NCBI GenBank assembly: GCA_003481745.1
Contig: QULP01000005.1
Location: forward strand, 248,001 to 312,000
Length of the DNA: 64,000 nucleotides
Direction: 5' to 3'
Source: Firmicutes bacterium OM04-13BH
GTDB taxonomy: Bacteria; Bacillota; Clostridia; Lachnospirales; Lachnospiraceae
Shown piece by piece: positions 10,696-20,119 of this stretch. The position numbers were made by a program, and so were the translations under genes. The notes beneath the pieces were generated by a model. The model worked only from the letters and a program-made list of their open reading frames with translations, searched no databases and was not told the DNA's origin. How positions within the stretch are numbered: the stretch's first letter is position 1; each line of letters starts with the position of its first letter.

Positions 10696-12261
10696 ATGAA
10701 GAAAAAAGGTTATATCCTATTGAGCGTGATTTGTGCAGTTGTTTTAATTGCAACAGGAATTATTCTGGGTGTAGTTATGAAAAAGCAGTCAAATAAAAAA
10801 ACATATACGGCTTCGATTAAAACAGCAGAAAAATATCTGGAAGCTGGTGATTATACACAGGCAGTTGTAGCATATAAAACTGCAATCGAAAAAATGCCGG
10901 AAAAAGAAACTGGTTATGTAGGACTTGCGAATACCTATCTGGAACAGGGGGATACTTCTTCTGCAAAAATTATCTTGAAAAAAGGTTATCTGGTCACAAA
11001 TTCTTCCAAAATTCAATATATGTTGAATGGAATCGAAGACGGAAGCCTGCTTGTGAATAATCTGAAAGAAACACCTAAGAAAGAAACGCTCCAAAAGAGT
11101 GGTGAATTATCATTTAATCAAAATTTTTTCCAAAAGTTAGAGAATTTTACCTATCAGGATTATGAAAGAGAATATGGTGGACTTCCGGAAATTGTAAAAG
11201 TAAAAAATGGAGAAGTTGAAGTGGTACATAAAAATCTTTCTGCAACTTGTTTTTATGCAAATACCTCAGAACATGGAGATGTAGTTGATACAAAAACTGA
11301 TACACCGGATAAAACCGGTATGCCGGAAAAAATTGTAGTGGATGATATTTCTTTATTATTCAAGAATTTTACAGGAGAAATTACAATTGATGAACTTCAG
11401 AATATTTGTGGCTCTAAAGTAGATATTGTGAATAAAAAAGAGCGCAGTTATGTGGAATTTGAATCTGGAAGTGCTTTGATTCGAATTGAAAGTGATAAAA
11501 ATGGAACGATTTCCTCATCCACAGCATGGAATGAAATTATTCTTACAAATGCAAATAAGAACCGGACAGCTAAGAAAAGTGTATTTTCTGGAATTGTATT
11601 AAATGCAATGACAAGTGAGGGTGTAGAGGCTGCAAATATTAGTTTAGAAGCGCAGGGAGATTCCAGTCATTCAGCGAATATAAAGACGGAAATGGATGGT
11701 TCATTTTCAATTGAATTAGAAGCGGATACCTATAATATTACTATCAGTGCAGAAAATTATGAAGAGGAAACATTTGAATTTACAATAGAAGAAAATAGTA
11801 ACTACAGTGGAGAGCAGTTTACGATTTCACCAAGTCTGGCAAGTGGAAGTGCACGTATCGTGCTCGAATGGGGAGATTATCCGGAAGATTTGGATTCTTA
11901 CTTGATAGGTACGACGGACGATGGAACAGAAGTGGATGTTAGTTTCCACAATGACCAATGTACAAAAAATGGAGAAGTAATTGCAGAATTAGACGTAGAT
12001 GAAATGGATGGTCATGGACCGGAAACGATTACCTTAAATAATTTAAACGGAACGTATCGGTATTTAGTAGATGATTTTACAGAATCAGGCAAATTGCAAG
12101 AGTATGGTGCGACTGTAAAAGTCTATATTTCAGGTAAGAGTCAGCCGGAAGTGATTACGATAGCTCCAGATGCGGGGGTAAAAAATGTCTGGGAAGTATT
12201 TGAACTTGACCATGGGAAACTTAATATTTTGAATCGTGCAGCAGTAGAGGATTATGAATAA
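10696..12261 (+). CDS. Membrane-anchored TPR protein with carboxypeptidase-regulatory-like and YfaP-like domains
   Basis: 521 residues with an N-terminal membrane helix (about 5-27) and no signal cleavage site, so the bulk lies outside the membrane. Residues 37-105 look like two TPR units (YLEAGDYTQAVVAYKTAIEK). Residues about 299-365 resemble the CarboxypepD_reg-like beta fold (GVEAANISLEAQ ... DGSFSIELEADTYNITISAE). Residues about 386-505 resemble the YfaP/DUF2135 type (LEWGDYPEDLDSYLIG ... LNGTYRYLVDDF). It sits between a kinase and an FHA protein and is probably an extracytoplasmic structural part of the secretion locus. No enzyme motif is seen. The ATG has AGGGAGGA 11 bases upstream. Confidence 0.7.
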   Translation: MKKKGYILLSVICAVVLIATGIILGVVMKKQSNKKTYTASIKTAEKYLEAGDYTQAVVAYKTAIEKMPEKETGYVGLANTYLEQGDTSSAKIILKKGYLVTNSSKIQYMLNGIEDGSLLVNNLKETPKKETLQKSGELSFNQNFFQKLENFTYQDYEREYGGLPEIVKVKNGEVEVVHKNLSATCFYANTSEHGDVVDTKTDTPDKTGMPEKIVVDDISLLFKNFTGEITIDELQNICGSKVDIVNKKERSYVEFESGSALIRIESDKNGTISSSTAWNEIILTNANKNRTAKKSVFSGIVLNAMTSEGVEAANISLEAQGDSSHSANIKTEMDGSFSIELEADTYNITISAENYEEETFEFTIEENSNYSGEQFTISPSLASGSARIVLEWGDYPEDLDSYLIGTTDDGTEVDVSFHNDQCTKNGEVIAELDVDEMDGHGPETITLNNLNGTYRYLVDDFTESGKLQEYGATVKVYISGKSQPEVITIAPDAGVKNVWEVFELDHGKLNILNRAAVEDYE

Positions 12262-12274
12262 AGAGGCTTAGTTT

Positions 12275-12793
12275 ATGTGGATGGTATTGGTTATGCTGAT
12301 TATTGCACTGGCATTATCAGGGATTTTTCTGTGGATTAAATACAGCATAAAAAAATCAGAGGAAAAGAAATATTATGATGCGGCAGCGAGGATGATTAAA
12401 GAAAATTGTCTGAATAAAATCATACAAAACCGTGGGCAGAGAAGGCAGACAGTGACAGATAAATTAATGATTTATATCAGCATATCAGGAAAGTCCAGAC
12501 AGGGATTTGTATTTGACCCGGAGAATGGGATTCGTATTGGAAGAAACATTGAGGAAAATGAAATCTGTATTCGAGATGCACTTGTTTCAAGCAGTCATTG
12601 TAATATCTACCTGTATCAGGGGCAGCCGATTATACAGGATTTTAATTCAGCAAATGGAACATTTATCAAGAGAGGATTATTCGATAAGCATCCGGTTGAT
12701 GGATGGGAATATATCTATTCAGGAGATACGCTGTTGATAGGGGATACAAGGATACAGATTAAGTTTTTCTTATTTGATATGATGAGATTATAA
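12275..12793 (+). CDS. Membrane-anchored FHA-domain protein
   Basis: 172 residues. The first 22 form a membrane helix (MWMVLVMLIIALALSGIFLW), and a basic linker leads to a cytoplasmic FHA domain (about 80-165) with the typical RIGR, SSSHCNI and NSANGTF motifs that bind phospho-threonine. The gene starts 13 bases after its neighbour and ends 19 bases before essC. FHA domains pair with Hanks kinases, and the kinase gene is three genes upstream, so it is a likely target or reader of that kinase. It is a paralogue in layout of the FHA protein at 21078. The ribosome site (AAGAGG) is weaker than its neighbours'. Confidence 0.8.
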   Translation: MWMVLVMLIIALALSGIFLWIKYSIKKSEEKKYYDAAARMIKENCLNKIIQNRGQRRQTVTDKLMIYISISGKSRQGFVFDPENGIRIGRNIEENEICIRDALVSSSHCNIYLYQGQPIIQDFNSANGTFIKRGLFDKHPVDGWEYIYSGDTLLIGDTRIQIKFFLFDMMRL

Positions 12794-12812
12794 AAGCAGG
12801 AGGACGACAGAG

Positions 12813-15800
12813 GTGATATTGTTAATTTACAATCAGAAAATGTGCAGGGAGATTCTTTTACCTAATCTTCGAGATTCTGATTATGCGATAAGTATATCTG
12901 GAAAAGCATATGGATTACGACAGGATATCCGACTGCTTTTGGAGATTACGGGGGTCACCTGGAAAATAAAAGCAGATGAAACTTATCAGTTGCGGAAATC
13001 AGGAATATTCTGTGAAAATGTGGTTCTTGAAGAACATGAAAAGCTTATAATCAGGACAAAACGAGGAGAAGAGCTGGAGTTGATTGTGGCAGATTCGGGA
13101 TTGGGCTTTTTGACGCTAGGAAAATATGATTTTCGCCAGATGAGTCAGATTTCAATCGGAGCTGCGCCGCAAAACGAAATTTGTTATGAGTTTGAAAATT
13201 TGATTTCCTCTTATCATGCAGAACTTCAGAGACATTCGGACGGCTGGTATGTGGTGGATAAAAGTTCAAATGGAATTTTTGGAAAGAATGGAAGAATCGG
13301 TGGAACCTACAGACTTAATTTTGGAGAGCATCTTAATTTATTTGGACTTCATATTATTTTTCTTGGAATGATGCTTGCTGTTGGTACCTATTATGGTGAA
13401 TTGAAAATCGATCAGGAGCGATTAAAGCGATACGATTTTAAGAATCAGGAAAATAATATACCGTCAAACAAAACGGATACGGAAGAAACGGATACCTATT
13501 TTAATCGTTCTCCCAGAGATTTTTCCTCTTTGTATACGGATCCGGTTGAGATAGAGGGACCTCCTGCCAGAAAAGCAGCAAAACAAAAGCCCTGGTTTTT
13601 AGTTGTGGGTCCATCATTTACAATGGCAATTCCAATGCTTTTAGGGTGCGGTCTTGCAATCTGGGGTTCCGGAATGAGAGGAATGGCATCGGGAGCTTTT
13701 ATGTATACCGGTTTGATTACGGCAGTTGGTTCTTCCGGACTTGGTGCTTTTTGGGCGGTAACAAATCTGAAATATGCAAAACAGGAAGAAAGCAGTGAAG
13801 AAGAAAGGCGTTTCAATGCCTATAGCAATTATTTAATTGATATTACAGAAACAATTGAAAAAAAGTATAAATACAATGCAGACATCATGCGGAAAATGTA
13901 TCCGGAAGCGCAGACTTGTGCCGGATATGACAGTTCTAATATTCATCTTTGGAATCGAAATTACACGCATGAAGATTTTCTCTTTCACAGACTTGGGCTT
14001 GGAGAACTTCCATTTCAGGTGAAAATTGATGTTCCGAAAGAAAAATTTACAATGGATACGGATACTTTGATTGAAAAACCACAGATGATACAGAAGCAAT
14101 TTGAAACTTTATATCAGGTTCCGGTAGGAATTTCTCTTTTGAAAAAACAGTTGATTGGTTTAATTGGAGGAGGAAATAAAAGAGGAGCGATTGAAATCAT
14201 GCATTCCATTGTTGCGGAAATAGCGGCTTCTCACTGTTATACAGATGTAAAATTTGTTTTTCTTTATGATGAGGAAGAAGACGATAAAAAAGTATGGGAA
14301 TCTATGAAATGGTTTCCTCATGTGTGGTCAGAAGACCGGCAGATGCGATATATGGCAGCAGATGAAGTAGAAAGAAGAGATGTCTTGTTTGCATTATCCA
14401 ATATTTTAAGGGCAAGGATACAAGATATTGATAATCGGAAAAAAAGAGCAATTCCAAAACCATATTATCTGATTTTTGTTTCAAATCCAGCACTCTTAGA
14501 GGGAGAACTTCTGGCGAGATATATTTATGAACCGGTACCGGATTATGGAATTACGACATTTTTAATGGCGCAGACAGTCTCACAGCTTCCGAATACCTGT
14601 GAAGAAATGATACAAAGTGATAAGACATTTGAAGGATATTATAATCTTCAGGAAGGTCCGATGCAGAGAAAACCGATTCGTTTAGACCGTGTTTCCAATG
14701 ACAGTCTGGAGCAAATGGGGCGCAGGCTGTCTGGAATTAAGGTAAATGAAATAGAAACAACAAGTGAGATTCCTCAGAGTCTGGATTTCTTTTCAATGTA
14801 TGGAGTGCGAAAGCTAGATGACTTTATGGTGGAAGAACGTTGGAAGAAAAACAGAACTTATAACAGTATGAAAGCATTAATTGGAAAGAAATCCGGAAAT
14901 GCAGACTGTTATCTGGATATTCATGAAAAGTATCATGGACCGCATGGCTTGATTGCAGGAACTACAGGTTCTGGTAAGAGTGAAACCTTGCAGACTTATA
15001 TTCTTTCGCTGGCATTGAATTTCAGCCCGGAAGATGTATCATTTTTCATCATTGACTTTAAAGGTGGAGGAATGGCTAACTTGTTTGATGGTCTTCCTCA
15101 TATGGCAGGACAGATTTCAAACCTTTCAGGAAATCAAATACGAAGAGCAATGATTTCGATTAAGAGTGAGAATCTGCGCCGTCAGAGAATTTTTACGGAA
15201 AATGGTGTAAACAATATTAATCTTTATACCAGATTGTATAAAAATAAAGAAGCACAAGAGCCGGTTCCACATTTATTTATTATTATTGATGAATTTGCAG
15301 AACTCAAAAAAGAGGAACCGGACTTCATGCGTGAGTTAATTAGTGTAGCTCAGGTAGGACGAAGTCTGGGAGTGCATTTGATTTTGGCAACACAGAAGCC
15401 GAGCGGAACTGTAGATGATAACATCTGGAGTAATTCAAGATTCCGATTGTGTCTGCGTGTACAGGACAGGCAGGATAGTAATGATATGCTTCATAAGCCA
15501 GATGCTGCATTTATCACACAGACAGGGCGTGGTTATCTTCAGGTGGGCAGTGATGAAATTTATGAATTATTCCAGTCCGGATGGAGTGGTGCACCTTATG
15601 AAGAGAGTGAGGATGGCGCAGATGTATCGGTATCCATGCTTACCAGAACGGGAAAAGAGGCACTTGCTGCAAGTCGTCTTAGACGTTTAAGAAAAGAAGT
15701 TAATAAAAGGGATACGCAGGAAAAGACGCAGCTTTCGGCAATTGTAGAATATTTAAAATTAAAAGCAGAAGAACTGGGCTATCAAAATGCAAGGCAGCTT

Positions 15801-17510
15801 TGGATGCCGGTTTTAGAGAAAAATATTGTGTTATCAGAACTGGAAACAGCAGATAGATCAGCTTTGGATAAAGGTGAGAAATGGAGTCTCGATGCGGTAG
15901 TTGGTTTATATGATGATCAGCAGAATCAGCAGCAGAAGCCTCTTTTAGTTGATTTTGCACAGAATGGAAATCTTGCGGTATGTGGTTCTGTTGTGACAGG
16001 AAAAAGTATCTTTATGCAGACGATGCTGTATTCACTGTTTCAAAAATATAATCCGGATCAATTGCAGTGTTATATATTGGATTTCAGCAGTCATTTAATG
16101 ACTCCGTTTGAATCAGCACCGAATACAGGTGGAATTGTATATGACAATCAGGAAGACCGGCTTGGCAAATTTATGCATCTTCTTGAGAAAATGATGGAAG
16201 AGCGAAAGAAGCTGTTTGAGGGAGGAAACTATGCACAGTATGTTCGGGCTTATGGACAGAAAATTCCGGCAATTCTTGTAGTGATTGACAATTTTGGAGG
16301 TTTTCGTGAGAAGACACGGATGAAATATGATGATATTATTCTCAAATATGTAAGAGAAGGTACCGGATATGGAATGTATCTGGCAGTTACGGCAGCAGGA
16401 TATGGAATGGCGGAGATACCGGGAAGAATTGCAGATAATATACGGACTCCAATCTGCCTGGAACAAAGTGATAGATTCCGATATATGGAAATTTTAAGAA
16501 CAACAAAACTTCCGGTGTTTCCGGAAGCCGGAATACCGGGGCGTGGACTGGCAGAAGTAGACGGAAAGATGTTGGAATTTCAAACTGCATTATCGGTTCA
16601 GGCAGATGATGATTTTGGAAGGGGCAGGATTTTGGAACAATTCAGCAAAGAAAAATCAGCTAAGTGGACTGGAAAAAGACCACTTCCAATACCTGAAATT
16701 CCGGAAAATCCAATTCTTGGTCAGTTGGAAAAAATGGAGAATTATTCAAAACTGGCAGAGGGAAGAAATCATATTCCATTTGCTTATGAATTAGAAACAG
16801 CAGAAGTATTTAGCGTAGGACTTAGAGAAACCTATTGTTATACAATATCAGGACGTGCACATACAGGAAAAACAAACGTATTAAAACTCTTAATGTATGG
16901 AGCACAGAAAGCGGGCGGAAAGCTATGTGTAATTGAACCGGGACAGACCGAACTAAAGAAAACAGCACAGGAGTGTGGAGCGCAATATCTTACAGATACC
17001 AAGACGGTATTTGAATATTTTAAAGAACTGACACCGACGTTTGTAGCAAGGAACAAGAAAAAACGGGCATTGATAGAGGAAGGGGCAGATGAAGAAAGAA
17101 TTTACAGAGAAATGTATTCAGAAACTCCGGTCTATATCTTTTTAAGTGATTTGAAAGAGTTCTTTAAATTGATTTACAGTGCTGATGCAGAAGTCGGAAA
17201 CATGTCTGGATTTATGGAGACAATTATGGCAAAGGGACCGCTTCACAGAATTTATTTCTTTGGATGCCTGAAAGTAGAAGATGCAATATCTTTGATGTCT
17301 TATAAAGCATATCAATCTTATATTTCTTATAAAAAGGGAATCCATTTAGGTGGAAATTTAAGTACGCAGAAAATATTTAATTTCCAGAATATACCTTATG
17401 CAGAACTTTCCAAAGCAATGAAAAAAGGGTTTGCTTATGCGGCGGATGAAGAAGATGAAACAATAGGAATCCAGATCGTTGTACCTCTTGCAAGGAGGGA
17501 AAACATTTGA
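12813..17510 (+). CDS. essC: EssC/YukBA-type T7SS motor ATPase (FtsK/SpoIIIE family)
   Basis: 1565 residues from a GTG start, with GGAGGA nine bases upstream. The N-terminus (1-180) has two FHA-like halves; the second is clear (ISIGAAP, SSYHAEL, DKSSNGIF). Two membrane helices follow at about 260-283 and 290-315. Three ATPase domains follow: D1 with Walker A GTTGSGKS (716-723) and Walker B IIIDE (Asp826-Glu827), D2 with GSVVTGKS (1058-1065), and D3 with GRAHTGKT (1347-1354). All three P-loops keep the GxxxxGK[ST] pattern. Length and order match firmicute EssC. It powers export of WXG100 and effector proteins, and the WXG100-like genes are 1.5-3.5 kb downstream. Its stop overlaps the next start (TTGA). 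Confidence 0.95.
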   Translation: MILLIYNQKMCREILLPNLRDSDYAISISGKAYGLRQDIRLLLEITGVTWKIKADETYQLRKSGIFCENVVLEEHEKLIIRTKRGEELELIVADSGLGFLTLGKYDFRQMSQISIGAAPQNEICYEFENLISSYHAELQRHSDGWYVVDKSSNGIFGKNGRIGGTYRLNFGEHLNLFGLHIIFLGMMLAVGTYYGELKIDQERLKRYDFKNQENNIPSNKTDTEETDTYFNRSPRDFSSLYTDPVEIEGPPARKAAKQKPWFLVVGPSFTMAIPMLLGCGLAIWGSGMRGMASGAFMYTGLITAVGSSGLGAFWAVTNLKYAKQEESSEEERRFNAYSNYLIDITETIEKKYKYNADIMRKMYPEAQTCAGYDSSNIHLWNRNYTHEDFLFHRLGLGELPFQVKIDVPKEKFTMDTDTLIEKPQMIQKQFETLYQVPVGISLLKKQLIGLIGGGNKRGAIEIMHSIVAEIAASHCYTDVKFVFLYDEEEDDKKVWESMKWFPHVWSEDRQMRYMAADEVERRDVLFALSNILRARIQDIDNRKKRAIPKPYYLIFVSNPALLEGELLARYIYEPVPDYGITTFLMAQTVSQLPNTCEEMIQSDKTFEGYYNLQEGPMQRKPIRLDRVSNDSLEQMGRRLSGIKVNEIETTSEIPQSLDFFSMYGVRKLDDFMVEERWKKNRTYNSMKALIGKKSGNADCYLDIHEKYHGPHGLIAGTTGSGKSETLQTYILSLALNFSPEDVSFFIIDFKGGGMANLFDGLPHMAGQISNLSGNQIRRAMISIKSENLRRQRIFTENGVNNINLYTRLYKNKEAQEPVPHLFIIIDEFAELKKEEPDFMRELISVAQVGRSLGVHLILATQKPSGTVDDNIWSNSRFRLCLRVQDRQDSNDMLHKPDAAFITQTGRGYLQVGSDEIYELFQSGWSGAPYEESEDGADVSVSMLTRTGKEALAASRLRRLRKEVNKRDTQEKTQLSAIVEYLKLKAEELGYQNARQLWMPVLEKNIVLSELETADRSALDKGEKWSLDAVVGLYDDQQNQQQKPLLVDFAQNGNLAVCGSVVTGKSIFMQTMLYSLFQKYNPDQLQCYILDFSSHLMTPFESAPNTGGIVYDNQEDRLGKFMHLLEKMMEERKKLFEGGNYAQYVRAYGQKIPAILVVIDNFGGFREKTRMKYDDIILKYVREGTGYGMYLAVTAAGYGMAEIPGRIADNIRTPICLEQSDRFRYMEILRTTKLPVFPEAGIPGRGLAEVDGKMLEFQTALSVQADDDFGRGRILEQFSKEKSAKWTGKRPLPIPEIPENPILGQLEKMENYSKLAEGRNHIPFAYELETAEVFSVGLRETYCYTISGRAHTGKTNVLKLLMYGAQKAGGKLCVIEPGQTELKKTAQECGAQYLTDTKTVFEYFKELTPTFVARNKKKRALIEEGADEERIYREMYSETPVYIFLSDLKEFFKLIYSADAEVGNMSGFMETIMAKGPLHRIYFFGCLKVEDAISLMSYKAYQSYISYKKGIHLGGNLSTQKIFNFQNIPYAELSKAMKKGFAYAADEEDETIGIQIVVPLARRENI

Positions 17511-18229
17511 TTGGAATGTTGATTTCATCAATGTCAGAGAAAGAAACCGGATATATCTGTGTGCGGGCAAAAGATATGATGGGAAGTATGAGCGATGAAA
17601 TGCTTGAAATACATAAATGCCAGACGATAGAGATGCTGAAAGAGCTTGTTGAGTCTGGTGAGAAAGCAGATTTAGCCTGTATTGACATTACAATTCCAGA
17701 AGCATTAGAACTTACTAAATTATTTAGAAGTAAAAATGAAACGGCATATATCATATTGATTGCAAGCCTTAAAATTTCTCCGGTTACTTATATGAAGCCG
17801 TCTATTCGTGCTGAATCCTTGATTTTAAAACCGTTTCAGTCACAACAGGTAGATATGGCAGTGAAAGAAGCAATTCAGGAAGTGCTTAAAAAGTATCAGA
17901 ATCCAGATATAGATAAGGTGTTTGTTGTAGATAATCAAGAAGGCAGAGTTTTAATTGAATACAGTGCAATTTATTTTTTCGAAGCAAGAAATAAAAAAAT
18001 CTATTTGAATACAGGAGCAAGAGAGTATGGATTTTACAGCACAATCGAGCAGCTTCAAGAGGAATTAGGGGAACAGTTTATCAGATGTCATAGAGGATTT
18101 CTTGTAAACCAGAAAAAGATTGAACGAGTAATATTTTCAAAGAATTTGATTCTTTTAGCGGATGGATATGAGATTCCGGTTTCACGTACGTATAAATCAA
18201 TTTTAAAAGAATTTCGTACGAGTGTTTGA
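17507..18229 (+). CDS. LytTR-family regulator with degenerate receiver-like N-terminus
   Basis: 240 residues. I chose the TTG at 17507, which overlaps the essC stop, because AAGGAGGG ends seven bases before it; the ATG at 17516 would be 16 away. Residues 1-120 resemble a response-regulator fold (ACIDITIPEALELTKLF, LILKPF), but the acidic phospho-acceptor pocket is not clear. Residues about 138-238 are a LytTR DNA-binding domain (FFEARNKKIYL, FIRCHRGFLVN, EIPVSRTYK). No histidine kinase gene is nearby. It probably controls this secretion locus; a 13-base direct repeat with 20-base period before the first WXG100 gene is a candidate site. Confidence 0.8.
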   Translation: MIGMLISSMSEKETGYICVRAKDMMGSMSDEMLEIHKCQTIEMLKELVESGEKADLACIDITIPEALELTKLFRSKNETAYIILIASLKISPVTYMKPSIRAESLILKPFQSQQVDMAVKEAIQEVLKKYQNPDIDKVFVVDNQEGRVLIEYSAIYFFEARNKKIYLNTGAREYGFYSTIEQLQEELGEQFIRCHRGFLVNQKKIERVIFSKNLILLADGYEIPVSRTYKSILKEFRTSV

Positions 18230-18243
18230 TAAAGAGGAGAAAA

Positions 18244-18654
18244 ATGTCTGAATATGAGTATGCAGAAAGTGGAGTTTTGCTGACTTTTCGGGAGCTTACT
18301 TTGCTTCTTCAAAGTGTGGGAGTAAGATACATAAACGGTTTTTGTCTGTCGGAGTCTGAAATTTCCGATGAAGAAGTAATTCAACTGATAGGAAGTCTGG
18401 TTCGAAAAGGGATTCTAAAGACTTCTGACACAGAATTTTATATGGAAGATATGGTTGAAAAAATGATTCGCTGTATTGGGTGGCCTGATGAAGATTATGA
18501 AATCGAACAGGAAAATGGACAGATTTATTGTTATGAAAAAGAAGAATATGCATTGGTTACAAAAATCTATCCGGTGAGAGAGAAAACTCTGGAACTTATT
18601 TTATATAGTAAAGAAGAGTTTCAACAGAAAATCAGAAAGGAGGAAATTTTGTGA
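18244..18654 (+). CDS. Uncharacterised small protein of the T7SS-like locus
   Basis: 136 residues. The ATG at 18244 is preferred because GAGGAG lies four bases upstream; an in-frame TTG at 18226 has no ribosome site. The sequence is acidic and cytoplasmic. Its middle (EEVIQLIGSLVRKGILKT) looks like a winged-helix turn and its C-terminal half like a small beta sheet (QIYCYEKEEYALVTKIYPV). I do not recognise a family. It overlaps the YukD-like gene by four bases (GTGA), so the two are translationally coupled and probably made in step. Confidence 0.6.
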   Translation: MSEYEYAESGVLLTFRELTLLLQSVGVRYINGFCLSESEISDEEVIQLIGSLVRKGILKTSDTEFYMEDMVEKMIRCIGWPDEDYEIEQENGQIYCYEKEEYALVTKIYPVREKTLELILYSKEEFQQKIRKEEIL

Positions 18655-18899
18655 TACTGGTGGATGTTGAAGTGCCTGTGATGGGAAAGACTTATGATGT
18701 TCAAATTGATGAAACTGTTCCGGTAAAAGAGATTGCAGGGCAGATAAGAGATATGATTTGTCTACAGGAACAATGTGGAATCCTGGGCGGGCAGGAAAAT
18801 CTGACTTTATGGGATGTTCAAAGGCAGCAATGTCTGATGGGAGAACATACAGCAAAAGAATATGAAATTACAACCGGGACAAGGCTTATGTTGGTATAA
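18651..18899 (+). CDS. yukD: YukD/EsaB-like ubiquitin-fold protein
   Basis: 82 residues from a GTG start with AAAGGAGG seven bases upstream, overlapping the previous stop. The layout (ILVDVEVPVMGKTYDVQID, then a helix PVKEIAGQIRDMI, then ending TTGTRLMLV) is the beta-grasp fold of YukD/EsaB, the ubiquitin-like component of firmicute type VII loci. EsaB is cytosolic and affects T7SS output in Staphylococcus. It is the usual length (about 80 residues). Its presence next to essC and WXG100 genes supports the T7SSb assignment. Confidence 0.85.
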   Translation: MILVDVEVPVMGKTYDVQIDETVPVKEIAGQIRDMICLQEQCGILGGQENLTLWDVQRQQCLMGEHTAKEYEITTGTRLMLV

Positions 18900-18904
18900 A
18901 CATG

Positions 18905-18937
18905 GTTATTGGTCAGAAAATCGTGTCATTCGTCAGA
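18905..18937 (+). promoter_or_regulatory. Direct repeat, candidate LytTR-binding site before the first WXG100 gene
   Basis: GTTATTGGTCAGA (18905-18917) and GTCATTCGTCAGA (18925-18937) match at 11 of 13 positions with a 20-base period, about two DNA turns. LytTR regulators bind pairs of short direct repeats spaced this way, and a LytTR gene lies 0.7 kb upstream. It sits in the only sizeable gap (123 bases) of the operon. Confidence 0.4.
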
Positions 18938-19022
18938 GATGTGTAACAAAAATAGAAATCAGTGATAGGATAACATTAACAACAACAAAGAGAAAAAAAT
19001 AAGAAAAATTGGAGGTAGAAAC

Positions 19023-19325
19023 ATGGGACAGATGGTAATTGGAACCACAGAATTAAAAAATAAAATTGAAGAGCTTCGTGCATTAAATACCCAGTTTAAA
19101 AGTGCAGTAAGTGAGTTGGAAAATACAGAAGGTGCTTTAAATGGAATGTGGGAAGGCGATGCAAAAAATACTTTTCATAACGCATTTATGAGTGATAAAC
19201 AGCAGATGGATAATTTCTATTCCACAATTGAGTTATATGCACAGAAGCTGGAAGTGATTCTTGCAAAATATGTGCAGGGAGAGCAGAAAAATATTGAGAT
19301 TGCAAATCAGAGAAAGTACAAATAA
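19023..19325 (+). CDS. WXG100-family protein (EsxA-like)
   Basis: 100 residues, the family's standard size, with two helices hinged at a WEG turn (GMWEGDAKNTF). The ATG has TTGGAGG seven bases upstream. It lies first after the 123-base gap, so it may have its own promoter and be the most strongly made substrate. WXG100 proteins are exported as helical-hairpin dimers by EssC. There is no signal peptide, as expected. The end is basic (IANQRKYK) and lacks an obvious YxxxD/E export motif, although YVQGE (residues 82-86) fits the pattern. Confidence 0.9.
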   Translation: MGQMVIGTTELKNKIEELRALNTQFKSAVSELENTEGALNGMWEGDAKNTFHNAFMSDKQQMDNFYSTIELYAQKLEVILAKYVQGEQKNIEIANQRKYK

Positions 19326-19373
19326 ATTTTGAAGACCAACATTGAGAATACATATAAAACAGGAGGAACCATT

Positions 19374-19688
19374 ATGGATGGAATGATTAAAGTATCACCG
19401 GAATTATTAATTTCAACAGCAGGAGAATTTTCAAATCAGGGAACAACAATAAATACACTGACAGGAGAAATGCTGCAGCTTGCAACAGGGCTTGCTTCTG
19501 CATGGCAGGGAGACGGAGCAACTGCTTATATCACAAAATTTAAGGGATTAGAAAATTCAATTCAGCTTATGGTTCGCATGATTCAGGAGCATGCAACTGA
19601 TTTGGAAGAAATGGCAAAAGTATATCAGGAAAGTGATAAAGCTGCAGCGGACGAAGCAAGTGGTCTTGTTACTGATGTAATTCAATAA
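19374..19688 (+). CDS. WXG100-family protein (second EsxA-like)
   Basis: 104 residues from the ATG at 19374, seven bases after AGGAGG; an upstream in-frame TTG at 19329 lacks a ribosome site. The helix-turn-helix hairpin carries WQG (SAWQGDGATAYITKF) and a possible C-terminal YxxxD motif (YQESD). It is 48 bases downstream of the first WXG100 gene and probably a partner or co-substrate. The C-terminal tail after the hairpin (AAADEASGLVTDVIQ) is short and acidic. Confidence 0.9.
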   Translation: MDGMIKVSPELLISTAGEFSNQGTTINTLTGEMLQLATGLASAWQGDGATAYITKFKGLENSIQLMVRMIQEHATDLEEMAKVYQESDKAAADEASGLVTDVIQ

Positions 19689-19723
19689 TGAAATAATGAT
19701 AAAGGCTCAGAGGAAAAGAAAAA

Positions 19724-20119
19724 GTGATTAGAATTGAAATAGAAACGATGAAAACTGCTGTCTCTGAGTTACAAAGAAAAAGAGCCATTCTCTCGAATAT
19801 AAAAGAGAGAATGGCTAAACTGGCTTATGCAGTCAGTCAGCAATCTTACGTGGAAGAAACGGTATGTGAGTTAAGAAAACTGAAAAAGCGGATGGGAGAA
19901 ATTGAAGAAAATCTGAGAGATTTACAAGAAGCTCTTGAAGAAATTTGTATTTTGATAGAAAAAACAGAAGAAAAAGTGGTTTCATATTATGAAGAAGAAC
20001 AACAGAAACCTCAATTTACAAGATTTACAATTCGATATAATCAAGAGTTGCTGTTAAATCCGCATATACAGGAACTTGCACCTATCAGGCTCAAAAATGA
20101 AGGGGAAGCAGATGAGTAA
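19724..20119 (+). CDS. Coiled-coil protein, possible T7SS adaptor or partner
   Basis: 131 residues from a GTG start with AGAGGA about ten bases upstream. Residues 1-90 are one long amphipathic coiled coil rich in K/E/R with heptad leucines (LRKLKKRMGEIEENLRDLQ); no WXG turn is seen. Its last eight bases overlap the next gene. Small helical proteins encoded beside LXG-type effectors often act as targeting partners, so this could be a chaperone for the lipase-like protein at 22316; that role is inference. Confidence 0.65.
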   Translation: MIRIEIETMKTAVSELQRKRAILSNIKERMAKLAYAVSQQSYVEETVCELRKLKKRMGEIEENLRDLQEALEEICILIEKTEEKVVSYYEEEQQKPQFTRFTIRYNQELLLNPHIQELAPIRLKNEGEADE

